Shown: positions 1 to 10,845 of the stretch, in pieces | How positions within the stretch are numbered: position 1 is the stretch's first letter | Layout of the letters: each line of letters opens with the position of its first letter | Origin: Phoenix dactylifera | Taxonomy: Eukaryota > Streptophyta > Magnoliopsida > Arecales > Arecaceae | Reading direction: 5' to 3' | DNA: 64,000 nt | Assembly: GCF_009389715.1 (NCBI RefSeq) | Contig: NC_052399.1 | Span: forward strand, 5,644,585-5,708,584 | Notes under the pieces: model-generated | Told to the model about the DNA's origin: nothing | The model's input: only the letters and a program-made list of their open reading frames with translations | The model's database searches: none | Program-made: the position numbers and the translations under genes

Positions 1-590
1 TAACTTTCCTTATTATCTAGTTTTATATCAATCAGCATAATAAATACCCTTGCATGGTCATGCGAACCCCATGATAAGCTTAGCAATCAGATATAGATCT
101 TTGGTGGTGTGTCCCTTTCCCATTTTCATTTCTATTTCTCCTCTTTTTAATATAAATTTAAATCTTAGAATTATATAAGTGTCCCAATATACTGCTTTAA
201 AACTTTTCTGTTTTGAAAAAAAAAACCTTTCGAAAATATTGTTATAATACTAATATGTAATATGAAACTTTTTTATTCTGAAAATATCCCTATAATATCT
301 CGGACACTTCATAAAAAAATATTTTTCATTAAATTTTTGAATTTAATTTTACTACAATTGTGTGGGTTATATATTTATTTTATTGATTATTATTTTTTGG
401 ATTCACATTTGCACTACAACCAGTATCAATCAAATAACTCTACCAGCTTCCTCCCTTCAATTAAGTGATGATTTCTATAATAAGCATTAGCATATTAATA
501 TGTTGAGTGGAGTTTAGATTCTGCATTTAAGTTTATCTTTCCTTTGAATAAATACTAAATTAAACAAGCACACTGCACGTATAGAAATAA
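1..590. other. AT-rich intergenic DNA
   Basis: No gene is supported. The stretch is AT-rich with short chance open frames that lack coding character, for example a hydrophobic 68-codon frame at 262-468. Nothing else is recognised. Confidence 0.6.
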
Positions 591-1025
591 TGGGCCCATT
601 TGGTTCGCGGGAAACCTTTTTCCTCCTAGGAATATGATTTCTGGGAAGAAGATTTTTAGGAAGAAAATGTCTGGAAATGTATTTTTGGCATGTTTGGTTA
701 AACATGGAAAAGTGATAGATTTTCAGAGTGCTTATGTTTGGTTGACCATCCACTTTTCTGAGAAAGTTATGTGTAATTCTTATTATATCCTTAATAAAAA
801 TTAGGTCTTTAATGCTGAAGGGCCTTTTTAAAAAAAAAATAAAGATGGAATGATTTCCGCCTAATGGAAAAGTAACTTTTCAATGTTTCTCATTAGAAAC
901 ATATTCTTATAGAAATACAACTTTCCCATCTCTTTTCTTTGAAAACTCCAACGAAACAAGAGACATCTCATTACTTTCCCGTTGACCACACTTTCCCCCC
1001 CTTTTTTTAGCGAACCAAACGAGCC
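591..1025. mobile_element. Tourist-like (PIF/Harbinger) MITE
   Basis: The ends form imperfect terminal inverted repeats: the left end reads GGGCCCATTTGGTTCGC from 592, and the right end is the reverse complement of GGCTCGTTTGGTTCGC. The trinucleotide TAA flanks both sides (588-590 and 1026-1028), as expected for PIF/Harbinger insertions. The element is about 435 bases long and has no transposase. The exact end is uncertain by one or two bases because the flanks are AT-rich. Confidence 0.65.
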
Positions 1026-1028
1026 TAA

Positions 1029-2723
1029 TATGTATAAACTTGTATGTATGCACGTACATATATGTGTATGTGTATGTAGGTATATACTATATCTCTATAC
1101 CTACATATTTGGAGGCCAATATGTCTGACACTTTATGCCCTTGGTCTATCTATGTAACACTATTAATATGTGACAATTTCATCATATTTTTCAAATTCTA
1201 TAGTTATTAGTAAATAGTCCAGATCTCCTATGACTAACCCATTATGCTGGTTACGGCTAATTTGGATCATGTGAAATTGACAAATTGGATCAAACTATTG
1301 GTTCAGGGTAGTTGAGACATTCACTGACATTTTAAAATCTATTTCTTGTTGATTGAAAGTTCATACATAGTCTTTGATTTTTGATGGCTATTTTATATTT
1401 AATTGCTATTTTTTCATATATAAAATAAGGATAAAGGAAAAGATGTTAGATTCTCCTATTGATTTCGATCTATTTTGAATTATATTTGCAACCTATTGAA
1501 AATCTGTTAATTCACCTATTTATTCTAAGGGATTCTGAAAGATTTGTCCCTTTTTTTACAGCAATTCCAAAACAGCTCCCTTTTTATAGAAAAAAGCTAG
1601 GACCTCAAGTCTTTTGAATATGGGATTAAATAGTCTATATTATACAATCAATGAAAGATATAATCTTGATTTTATATTATTACAACACAAATTCCTTCAA
1701 TGATTGACAACTTCAATCTCCTTATACAAGACTATGAAAAAAAAAAGTATTAGGATTGTAATCATCATTTTTAACTTAAACAGATCAACGAAATTAGTCA
1801 TTAAGTGGATAAGGTGCACTAGTTTGTCCCATTTTTAAACAATTAGGTTCTAAATGTCTTTTCACAAGAAAAAAGAACTTACCTGGATTGGGTTTGAAAA
1901 GGACAAATATGCTGGATTTCCTATTCTAAAGTATTTTACATACAAAATTGTCAGAAAACAAAACCGCAGGTAGTTATCTCCTTCAAAAAGAGATAAGCAT
2001 CCACTAGCTAAATCCAGAAGCTCATCTACCAGCGCGGGACCACAACTGATAATGCCCTATTTAATGTGCAACGCATGTGCCCGAGAAATAGCCTATTGTA
2101 ATCTCTTGTAGCAATAAGTTTTCATCTCAATCAAATATCTTGGCTGAAATATCGGTTTGGCACCGTGTATTGAATATAATAAATATTTAGATTTTTCTAA
2201 AAATTAAAATTTATATAAATATTTTCTTCAAATTTATATTTATTTTTTACCCTTATAACTGTTATCATATTAAAGCATTAACCAATAATTTTTAATTGAT
2301 AAATTACTATTGTACCTCTATATGTTAATTAATTTGTTTTATTTACCGGATGAGATCCCGTCAATATCTAGATGCTTTTTCCCCCTAATTCCCATTTCTG
2401 CCGCGATACACCAAGATCTCCGTGTAAAAGACTAATACCATCCGGAATGTGCCACATGTCCTCATAACCGATGCCTGCCCGTAATTATTGCTGCCGACAT
2501 CCAAGCGGCGGGCCGCCCAATCCCCATCCCCACGCGTCGAGACCGCGTGAAATAAATTAAGGTTATTTACGTCGCGGTCCCCCGTTGACTGCCGCGTAAC
2601 GAAAACTGCCTGTTGACCGAAAGGTATCTTTCGATGTCTATAGAATATTTTATTTATAACTTAGGGTCCTAAGACCGCGTAGCGGCGTAGGGGATATTTT
2701 TATTTTCCGTCAACCGTCTCATC
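1029..2723. other. Intergenic, AT-rich with one GC island
   Basis: No coding region is supported. Most of the stretch is AT-rich, but about 2345-2640 is noticeably GC-rich with many CpG dinucleotides and no open frame of note. It could be the remnant of a promoter or exon; nothing in it is recognised. Confidence 0.5.
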
Positions 2724-3560
2724 CAAATAGTTTATTTTTTTCACTCAATGCACAAAAGCAAAAAAAAATTATTTGGTACATGGTGGTGGATAATTCCATG
2801 TAATCAACACGTGCGTGCATTATGGTTGATTTCTTTAGACAATTGTATAGCAAACTCCATCAAAAGAGTAGAAAATAAAAGTAGAATTAAGAGGATACAT
2901 CAAATGTTGATTAAAAGTAATAAAATTTTTTGCATGGATATTTTTCTAAATATTGGATTTTACATGAATACCCTTCTAAAATTGATATTTACATGTATAT
3001 TCTCGTAAAACTCTGTTGTTGTACACATATCCTTAATATAACGATTATTCTAACAGTATTAAGAAAAATCAAATTTATATTAATTAAAAATAAAATAAAA
3101 TGAAATTACACTATTGTCCCAATCTTTTTTTCTGCTATCGGGATCGTGATATATTTTAATTTGAAACCGATAATTTTTTAACGTCATTAGATAGTATGGG
3201 TGCATATGCAAAAAAAAATAAAAAAAAGGTAGAATAGCAAAACAAGTGTTTTACGAGAGTATACATGCAAATATTAATTTTAGAAGGATATTCATGCAAA
3301 ATCTAATATTTAGAAGGTATTCATGCAAAAAAATCCAAAGTAATATATGGATCCAAGCAATTCATTTTTTTTTCTTGCTGAGCATCCTATCCAAATAATT
3401 CATTTTTTTCACTCAATGCAAAAAACCAAAAAAAAAAAAAGTTACTCAGTAACCGATGGTAGACAATTCCACATAATCGCCATGTGCATCATGGCTGATT
3501 TCTTTAGATGACTATAGCAAGCTCCATCAAGAGAGAAAAACTAAGAGATATTGATAAAAA
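2724..3560. repeat. Direct repeat pair flanking a MITE
   Basis: About 165 bases at 2724-2890 recur in diverged form at about 3387-3560. Both begin near a TCCAAATA(A/G)TT motif, run through a Lys/Asn-rich A tract, and end in a CTCCATCAA(A/G)AGAG stretch. The Mutator-like MITE lies between them. This is an old local duplication without coding content. Confidence 0.6.
2923..3336. mobile_element. Mutator-like MITE with 9-base target duplication
   Basis: Long imperfect terminal inverted repeats of roughly 80 bases are built on the motif TTTTTTGCATG. The internal sequence is AT-rich and there is no transposase. A perfect 9-base direct repeat AAAGTAATA flanks the element at 2914-2922 and 3337-3345, which is the Mutator-superfamily target length. 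Relatives with the same ends lie downstream of each intact sHSP gene in this window. Confidence 0.75.
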
Positions 3561-3598
3561 GTAAAATATGGAATAGCAAAGTTAGCAGAAAAATAAGG

Positions 3599-3623
3599 CC
3601 CCCCCCCCCCCCCCCCCCCCCCC
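3599..3623. repeat. Poly(dC) run of 25
   Basis: An uninterrupted run of about 25 cytosines sits 0.4 kb upstream of CML-1. The equivalent positions upstream of CML-2 and CML-3 lack it. The length should be treated with caution because homopolymers assemble badly. Confidence 0.7.
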
Positions 3624-3649
3624 AATTTTCTTTTCTTAAGCGAAAAAAA

Positions 3650-3808
3650 GAAAAAAAGAAAAAAAAGTTTTAAAACTATATCGTAATCGGAGAACGGACT
3701 TGGCTTTTATAATTAGATCGGACATGGAGGAAAAAAGAAAAAAAAGTTTTAAAACTATATCGTAATCGGAGAACGGACTTGGCTTTTATAATTAGATCGG
3801 ACATGGAG
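3650..3808. repeat. Tandem duplication (about 80 bases) upstream of CML-1
   Basis: The segment containing AACTATATCGTAATCGGAG through ATCGGACATGGAGG occurs twice in direct succession (about 3650-3730 and 3737-3807). CML-2 (27460-27520) and CML-3 (57255-57310) each have one diverged copy, so this duplication is private to CML-1. Confidence 0.8.
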
Positions 3809-3936
3809 GGTATTTTCGTCCTCCAAGGATTCTTGAGTTAAATGTATATGGACCGGATGTTATAAAGATATTAAGGCACGTCCAAAAATGTACCGGCCGT
3901 TAATTTTCAGAAAGGAAAGCGCCGTAAGGATTTTGA

Positions 3937-3943
3937 TATAAGG
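3937..3943 (+). promoter_or_regulatory. CML-1 TATA box
   Basis: TATAAGG lies about 80 bases upstream of the CML-1 ATG and is conserved in position in CML-2 and CML-3. A second AT motif (TACAAATAG, near 4000) is too close to the ATG to place a start site upstream of it, so the upstream box is preferred. Confidence 0.5.
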
Positions 3944-4022
3944 CCCGTACGCGAACATGTCGAGCAAAAAGCACTTCTTGGCCGCTAGTCCACTCCACTA
4001 CAAATAGAACACGAAGCTCGCG

Positions 4023-4556
4023 ATGGCGAAACCCCAGGAATCGGAGAAGCCTCCGGAGCCGGCCTCCATGAACGACGTCGAGCGGGTCTTCACGCGCTAC
4101 GATGCCAACGGCGACGGCAAGATCTCGGCGTCGGAGCTAGCCAACGTGATGCGCGCCCTCGGATCTGAGGTATCCGACGAAGAACTCAAAGCCATGATGG
4201 CGGAGCTCGACTCCGACGGAGACGGCTTCGTGGATCTGAATGAGTTTGCCGCGTTCCACAGCGGGCTGGGCGGCGCCGCCGGAGGCGGCGGAGTGGAAGG
4301 GGAGCTGAGGGACGCCTTCACGATGTACGATCTGGACAAGAACGGGCTGATCTCCGCGAAGGAGCTTCATCTGGTGCTGAGGAGATTGGGCAAGAAGTTC
4401 TCCGTTCAGGACTGCTCCCGGATGATCCGGTCCGTCGATTCGGACGGCGATGGTAGCGTGAACTTTGAGGAGTTCAAGAAGATGATGGGCAACGGCGGGG
4501 GAAGGAAGGCATCTGACGGCAGTGGATCTCCGTTGCCGTCGTCATCCTCTAAGTGA
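4023..4556 (+). CDS. CML-1: calmodulin-like protein, four EF-hands
   Basis: This is a 177-residue Ca2+ sensor of the plant calmodulin-like (CML) family, without introns. All four EF-hand loops are visible at about residues 27-38, 63-74, 103-114 and 139-150. Each starts with Asp, has Gly at position 6 and ends with Glu at position 12, so all four should bind Ca2+. The hands form two pairs separated by a Gly-rich linker (83-93). A short acidic/Pro-rich N-terminus and a Ser-rich tail (about 158-177) flank them; no signal peptide or membrane segment is present. The first ATG of the frame follows a short leader. A polyadenylation-like AATAAA lies at 4712-4717. CML-2 and CML-3 are close paralogs. 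Ca2+-dependent binding to target proteins in cytosol or nucleus is the known family role; the particular target cannot be told from sequence. Confidence 0.92.
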   Translation: MAKPQESEKPPEPASMNDVERVFTRYDANGDGKISASELANVMRALGSEVSDEELKAMMAELDSDGDGFVDLNEFAAFHSGLGGAAGGGGVEGELRDAFTMYDLDKNGLISAKELHLVLRRLGKKFSVQDCSRMIRSVDSDGDGSVNFEEFKKMMGNGGGRKASDGSGSPLPSSSSK

Positions 4557-5871
4557 TGTGAAATATTGTTCATTCTTAGACGTTCTTTGCATGGAGATGA
4601 GGGCTTAATTAGTCTATCAAATTTCTTACCTCATTTGAGACGTCTTTATAGCTTGCGAGACCAGTAGTTAGTGTGGGATGCGTCTGAGAACTGGCAATTA
4701 CTAATTAGAGGAATAAATAAGCTTTTTCTTTGTTTTGCTTTGTTTTCCCTTTTTTTTTGTTTTTGCCTGAGAAGACGAGCTGGTACTCTATTCGGATTCG
4801 TTTCATAGTTTACTCTTATAACTTTTTCTTTATGTTTAACTAGTCTTGCGAGAGGGTTAAGGTAGGGACTCAGGGCTTAAATTATCTTTGATATTGGAAT
4901 TCTCTTGATGGGATTTAAGAAGATATAGGTAGGACGTAGATTTGTCCTTTTTCTTTGTTTTTTCTTCTTTCTTTTTTAGTTTCCGCAAGAGAGTGAAGAA
5001 CCAAAGGGGGTTTCAATTGGTAATCCACTGGGCAGTGCACTGTTTTCTTCTAATTTAAACTTTAGAGATTTTTTTGGCAAGCGTAAAAGAAGGGGACCGT
5101 TGTAACTGTACTCCATCCTCCTTTTTTTGAATCCTCTTATTTTTTTTCTATGAGCTCCATCTATCGTATGCTCATCCGGGATCGGCCCACAATAAGAAGA
5201 CTGTAGGTAATTTACTTTTTACGTGAAAGTACGAATAGTACAAAAATTCTGAAAAAAGTACTCCCAAACCGCCATATCTATTAAATGACAGGAGAGAGAA
5301 AGCTTCATCTTTTCGAAGATTCAGCAAAAATTGCAAAAACATATTAAAAATCTAGTTAAAATCTGTAAAAAATCATTGAAAAATTCCGGTTATAAAATAA
5401 ATTATAAATTGGACCGAAAGCAAATAACTTATTGGATAATGTCAGGAGACAACGAAGGGGTTTTCTCTTGCCAGGATTATAAGTGAATTAGTGTGACTTG
5501 CAGAAATTAATTAGTACCATATGCATGAAATGGTTGACTGTCTCTTGAATTTTGTTATGATTCTATAAAGATTCTTTATCATATTTTTTTCAAAATAATC
5601 ATAGGCATTAATTTTGATCTGGATGGTTACAATGAGTCCAAATGTGATCTGTAACAGCTTTTTTCAGACTCGTGTACCAGCGGCAAGTATAGCGGATTAT
5701 TTAAGCGGTTCTTTCCTTGCATATTTATTTTAAATCTGTAAAGTAGTTGAAGGTGCGACATGTGTCCCCAAAACAGGAAAAGATACACGGGTGGACCGAA
5801 AGGCGTTGTGTGTCGCTATCATATTTTCCCGGCACGATAAAGAAAAGCTTGACCCACAACGGATAAGGTGG
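4557..5871. other. CML-1 3' flank
   Basis: This holds the 3' untranslated region and then AT-rich flank without a gene. It is collinear with the CML-2 flank up to about 5035 (matching 28247-28720) and again at about 5108-5235 (matching 33059-33180). Positions 5237-5863 are absent from the CML-2 unit, where the sequence passes directly from ACGAATA to AGGTGG, so one unit has gained or lost about 630 bases here. Confidence 0.65.
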
Positions 5872-5879
5872 CTTGCCGA

Positions 5880-6496
5880 TAGGGGTGGCAAAATATGACC
5901 CGACCCGCCAACCCGATCCGTGTTCGACCCGCCATAAACAGGTTTGGATTTGGCCTAAACAGATTCGGGTCGTAAACAGGTCGACCCGTTTAACCTGTTT
6001 ATTAATTGGGTCGGATACGGGTTTTAAATGTCTGACCCGTTTAAACCGTTTAACCCGTTTAACTGTTGGGCAGGTTAAACAGGTTAAACGGGTTAAACAG
6101 ATTAAACGGGTTAAACAGGTTAAACAGGTCTAAACAGGTTAAACGGGTCTAAACAGGTCTAAACAGGTTAAACGGGTCTAAACAGGTCTAAACAGGTCGG
6201 GTTGGGCAGGTTAAACAGGTTGGGTTGGACAGATTAAACAGGTCTAAACAGGTTAAACGGGTCAGGTTGGGCAAACAGGTTAAACAGGTCGGGTCGGGTT
6301 GGGTAAACAGGTTACTTGTTTATTAAACAGGTTAAACGGGTCGGGTCGGGTTACCTGTTTAATAAACAGGTCAGGTTCAGGTTTGCAATTCCTGACCCGT
6401 TTAATAAACAGGTCGGGTTCAGATTTATAGTTTTCTGACCCGACCTGTATTTGACCCGACCTGTTTATGCCTGACCCGACCCGATTGCCACCCCTA
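5880..6496. mobile_element. hAT-like MITE with internal minisatellite, copy 1
   Basis: The ends are perfect 12-base inverted repeats TAGGGGTGGCAA / TTGCCACCCCTA. They are flanked by a perfect 8-base direct repeat CTTGCCGA (5872-5879 and 6497-6504), the target length of hAT transposons. The interior is an irregular array of TAAACAGGT and TTAAACGGGT-type units with GGGTCGGG blocks, and it encodes no transposase. The paralogous site near 33185-33200 carries a single TTTGCCGA and no insertion, which confirms the boundaries. Confidence 0.88.
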
Positions 6497-6550
6497 CTTG
6501 CCGATGGGCATTTTACTTTCTCTTTTTTTTTTTTTGGTGAAAACGGCAAT

Positions 6551-9500
6551 TCATATAGCTCTAACCTGAATACATCCTGCCAAGTCAAAAGAAAGTAAAG
6601 AGTACAAAGGGGGCGGGAGCTCTGCTATGGATGTCCACAAGAACTCCCCGGAATGTCGTGCAACATAGGAGGCGACCCAGTCTGCAGCCCTGTTCGCCTC
6701 CCGAAAAGCATGTGCAACCTGATGCTCGCCTAGCTCAGCAACCAGCTTGCGAATATCGCAAATGAGTGGGTGGCCATCCCCATACCGGTCAGCACTCTGA
6801 ATCCACTCGATCACCGTCGATGAATCTCCCTCAATGTGCACCCGCTCAGCACCGAGCACCCGTCTCGTATAGGTAATCTCCTCCCAGGCAGCTCGAAGCT
6901 CTGCCCCAACAACAGTAAGACCTGGTACATGACGGCCCCCTGCTGCAACCAAGCTGCCACGATGGTCTCTGATCACAAAACCAACCCCTCCAGACCTCCC
7001 ATCTGCCGCCACGCTGCCATCAAAGTTCATCTTGAGAAAACCAGGGGGTGGGGGCACCCAAGAAACAAAAGCAAACCTGGGCGCTGTAATAGCGAAGCGA
7101 GTGCCCCAGATGTCCCCGGCCGTCCCAAGAGAACCCGTAGCAGCGCATGAGATCACCTCTCTAGCCTGAAGCACTGCTCTAACCACCACCAACCTCGGCG
7201 AGGATCTCCTGCCCTCAAACAAAACCGCATTCCTATCCAACCAAATGTGGTAGGCCAGATATGCTCTGAGAACCCCTACCTCAACAGAACTAGGCTGCCG
7301 GAAAGAGTCTCTCACCAACTGCAGCAGATCCTGTACCGACACAACCGACAGGGGAAGAGGAACTGGTGACCTCCTCCAAATCTCCCTAGCCCTGGGACAC
7401 TGCAGAAGAACGTGCCCAATAGTCTCCTCACTGACCGTGCACACCTCACAGCACTGCAAGATCCGCATGCCCCGCCGGACTAGCACGCTCCTAGTTGGAA
7501 GGCAGCCCCAGGCCACCTTCCAAAAAAAGAGCGCCACCCGTGGATGGGTCCGCATCCTCCAAATCCACCCTCCCTCTATCTGCCGAGCTGGCTCCCTCCT
7601 GAACAAGGCCTGTAGATCCCTAGCGCGCACCTGCATTCGCCCCATCGGCGCCCACACCAACCTGTCAGTCTCCCCTCGCATCGGCACCGGGAGGGCTAGA
7701 ACCATCTCCGCCAAGTGTGCCCCAAAGACCTCCCTAATCATCTCCTCCCTCCATCGGCCCTCCTCTGAGATCATCAGGTCACTAACTGTGTGGCCCGCCA
7801 ATCGCCCCGAGTCCACCAAGGTCGGCAGACGACTGAGCGGCTGTGCAGTCACCCAGCAATCCTCCAACACATCAATAGAGCGACCGTCACCAATAGCCCA
7901 TCTGATCTCCTGAAGGACTAACATAGCCCTGGCGCACATCTCCCTCCAAACCGGAGAATGATAGCGAGTGGCTCTCACTCCAGGCACCAACACCCCATAC
8001 TTCACCCTCATCAACGAGGACCACATACTGCTAGGCTTCAGAACAAATCTCGCGGCATGTCGGGCTGCCAACACCTCTCGCCTATCCAACAAGGACTGCA
8101 CACCCAGGCCCCCAAACCTGGTGGGCTGACACACCACCTCTCATGCTAACAAATGGATGCCACCTCTGCCACCATACCTCCCCCATATGAAGTTTCTAAG
8201 AAGCTGCTCAATGGGCCTCAAAACCGACACTGGAATGAAACAATTGGAAAGTAAATATATAGGGATCGAAGAGAGAACTGACCTTACCAAAGTGATCTTG
8301 CCCATCATAGACAGAGAGTGCATCTGCCAGCCCTCCAACCTCTGCCTGATGCTGAGCTCAAGTGAACAGCAGTCCCTCCCTCGCAGCCGTCGGCCTGAGA
8401 TCGGGACTCCCAGGTATCTCATAGTGCCCTCCTGCTCACCCACCCCTAATATCTCCATAATGGAAAGCCTCACCGTCCGTTTGGTCTTCGGACTGAAACA
8501 AACTGCTGACTTCAAAAAATTAACCCGCTGACCAGATGCATCACAATAATCTCGGAGAATCCTGGCAATAACCCGGGCGTCCTGCCGCGACGACCGGACT
8601 AGCAGCAAACAATCATCGGCAAACAGTAAATGGAAAATCGGGGGGGCACCAACCGCTGGCCTGTACACCTCCAACTCCTGGGCGATCACCGCCTGACGCA
8701 ATGCTCTAGACAGAGCATCCGCACAGATAATAAATTGCAGGGGGGATAGGGGACATCCCTGTCGCAGCCCTCCCGATGGCTCGAAGAAATTAGATGGCGT
8801 GCCATTTACCAGGATGGCAAATGACGGAGCCCTAACACAGCCCATAATCCACTGAATCCATATCTCATGAAACCCGAACCCCAGCAAAGACTGATGCACA
8901 AAATCCCAACGCATCCTATCGTAGGCCCTCTCCATATCAAGCTTGACTCCCATCAAGCTCCTCCTCATCGGGGCCCTACCAAGATCAAACATAAACTCCT
9001 GTGCAATGAGAACATTATCGGAAATACTGCGCCCACCAATAAAAGCCCCCTGCTCTGGACTAATCAATCTCGGAAGGATCTCCCTCAACCTAGCGGCAAG
9101 TATCTTCGCCGTAGCCTTGTACAAGGTGGTGCACAGGCTAATCGGACGAAAATGACCCGGCTCATAAGCATCCTGCCGCTTCGGTATCAAAGTGATGAAA
9201 GTCCGCTGCCAATCTGGCGCCATCACTGCTGTACTAAAGAACTGCAAAATGGCCGCCGTCACATCCCGTCCCACTATCATCCAGTACCTCCGAAAGAACA
9301 TAGGAGGAAAACCATCCGGTCCAGGCGCCTTGTCCCCCTCGAGGGACCACATGGCCTCTCTGATCTCCCTCTCCGATACCGGTCTAATCAGCGCATCAGT
9401 CTCCTCCTCCAACACCCTAACTCCCGGAGTCGGCATCAAACCTCGGCTCCCATCCCCGGCCGTCTCCATCCACCGGGCCCTGAAGAATCCCTCCACCACC

Positions 9501-10693
9501 CTCCGAATCGTATCAGGATCCTCTGACCTCTGCCCATCCTCTCCCTGGATGCCCCTGATCCTGTTCTGGTGCCTCCTGATCACTGTCGCCTGATGAAAGA
9601 ACCTGGGGTTCTGGTCCCCTTCCAAAATCCACTGCACCCTGGATTTCTGTCTCCAAAAGGTCTCCTGCTGTCTGAGAAGAGAATTATGTGCTGCCAAGTG
9701 CGATCTGAGCTCCCTCAACTCCTCCTCCGCCAACCCTCCCCTCTGTGCCTCCTGAAGCTGTAACCTGGCAATGGCCCCCTCTTCCTCCTCCGTCCTCTGA
9801 AAGATGTTCCCCACTTCCTCACGGTTCCACCTCCGCAAACGCCTCCTAGTCAGCTCCAACTTGCGGGACACCCGATACATATCATCTCTCCTGACCGGGG
9901 AACTCCAAGCCTCCCTCACCATCTCCCAGGACCGAGGATAACATAGCCAAAACTTCTCAAATCTAAATGGGGGGCGTACCTGAAAATGTGCCTCGGTACT
10001 CACCAACAAAGGGCTGTGGTCAGAAGCAATCCTGGGCAAGTGTCTAACATGATAGTCTGGATAGCACTGGACCCACCCAGCTGTAGCACATGCCCTGTCT
10101 AATCTCTCCCAGACACGGGCCCGCCCCTGCTGATTATTGCACCAAGTGAAACGAGGACCCGAATAGCCCAGATCAACCAATCCATTAGAAGTGAGAAAAT
10201 CTTGGAACTCCTTGAACTTCCTCAGTTGGGAAAAAGGTTTCCCCCCCATCTTCTCCTGTGAACCAACAATACAATTAAGGTCCCCTGCCATCAACATTGG
10301 GTAGCCCAAACTGATAGCCTGAGAAGCTTCATCCCACAAGACCCTCCTGTCCCTGTACTCAGTACTAGCATACACCCCTGAAAGGATCCAGGGCCTCCTA
10401 TCTCCCTCCGAAATCACCATCAGTACCTCCTGATTGCAGACATTGAAACAGTCCAGCTTGCATCGTCCCAATCCCCAGGTGACAATAATACCTCCCGACA
10501 AACCATGGGACTCCACTGCATAAAACCCCCACGATCTCGGTAACACCCTTCTAGCTTTCTGTAAGCTCCTTCCGGACAGCCGAGTCTTAAATAACACACA
10601 GATGTCGGGATTGTGCACATGCACCAACCTCCGAAAAGCAGGGGCAAAAGAAGGTTTCCCCGCCCCCCGACAGTTCCATAATATAATCTTCAT
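6551..10693 (-). pseudogene. LINE ORF2: endonuclease, reverse transcriptase, RNase H (one internal stop)
   Basis: The order is an APE-type endonuclease, then a reverse transcriptase, then an RNase H. The endonuclease starts MKIILWNCRGAG and has GDLN at residues 137-140 and SDHS at 224-227. The reverse transcriptase has GPDGF near 459 and FADD at 691-694. The RNase H (NFDGS, then GDSS, and REANRAADWVA) is typical of plant L1 elements. The first 850 codons end at a TGA at 8141-8143. Reading continues in the same frame to 6551, and the aligned family residue is Trp, so a single TGG-to-TGA change explains the break. The endonuclease residue that is normally Glu in the LLET(K/R) motif is Lys at position 36, which should abolish cleavage. 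The two lesions suggest an inactive but young copy. Confidence 0.9.
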
Positions 10694-10845
10694 AAAACAC
10701 CCAAGGAGTTCGCACAGCCCACCTCCCTGGAACTGTTGCTGGAACCTGCTCCCCCCTCCGTACTCCCTGCACCACCTAGATCGACACTGGACTGCCCCTT
10801 AGTTGAAGCCATTAATTGGACAAGCATACGGCGGTGCTGCTCCCC

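Noticed and set aside
2748-3008. 86-codon + strand frame
   Set aside because: It crosses the left end of a Mutator-like MITE and is AT-biased, with no conservation.
3895-3925. Possible heat-shock element in the CML-1 promoter (TTTTCAGAAAGG)
   Set aside because: The spacing between TTC and GAA is one base, not two, and no second unit is in phase; there is no clear evidence of heat-shock factor binding at the CML genes.
4000-4008. TACAAATAG just before the CML-1 ATG as the TATA box
   Set aside because: It is only about 15 bases upstream of the ATG, so a start site 30 bases downstream would fall inside the coding region; TATAAGG at 3937 fits better.
4097-4370. Minus-strand frames opposite CML genes
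   Set aside because: Shadows of a well-supported EF-hand gene; no independent protein features.
5873-6133. Frames with Val/Lys/Gln or Arg/Leu/Thr repeats in the hAT-like MITE
   Set aside because: They are translations of the AAACAGGT minisatellite.
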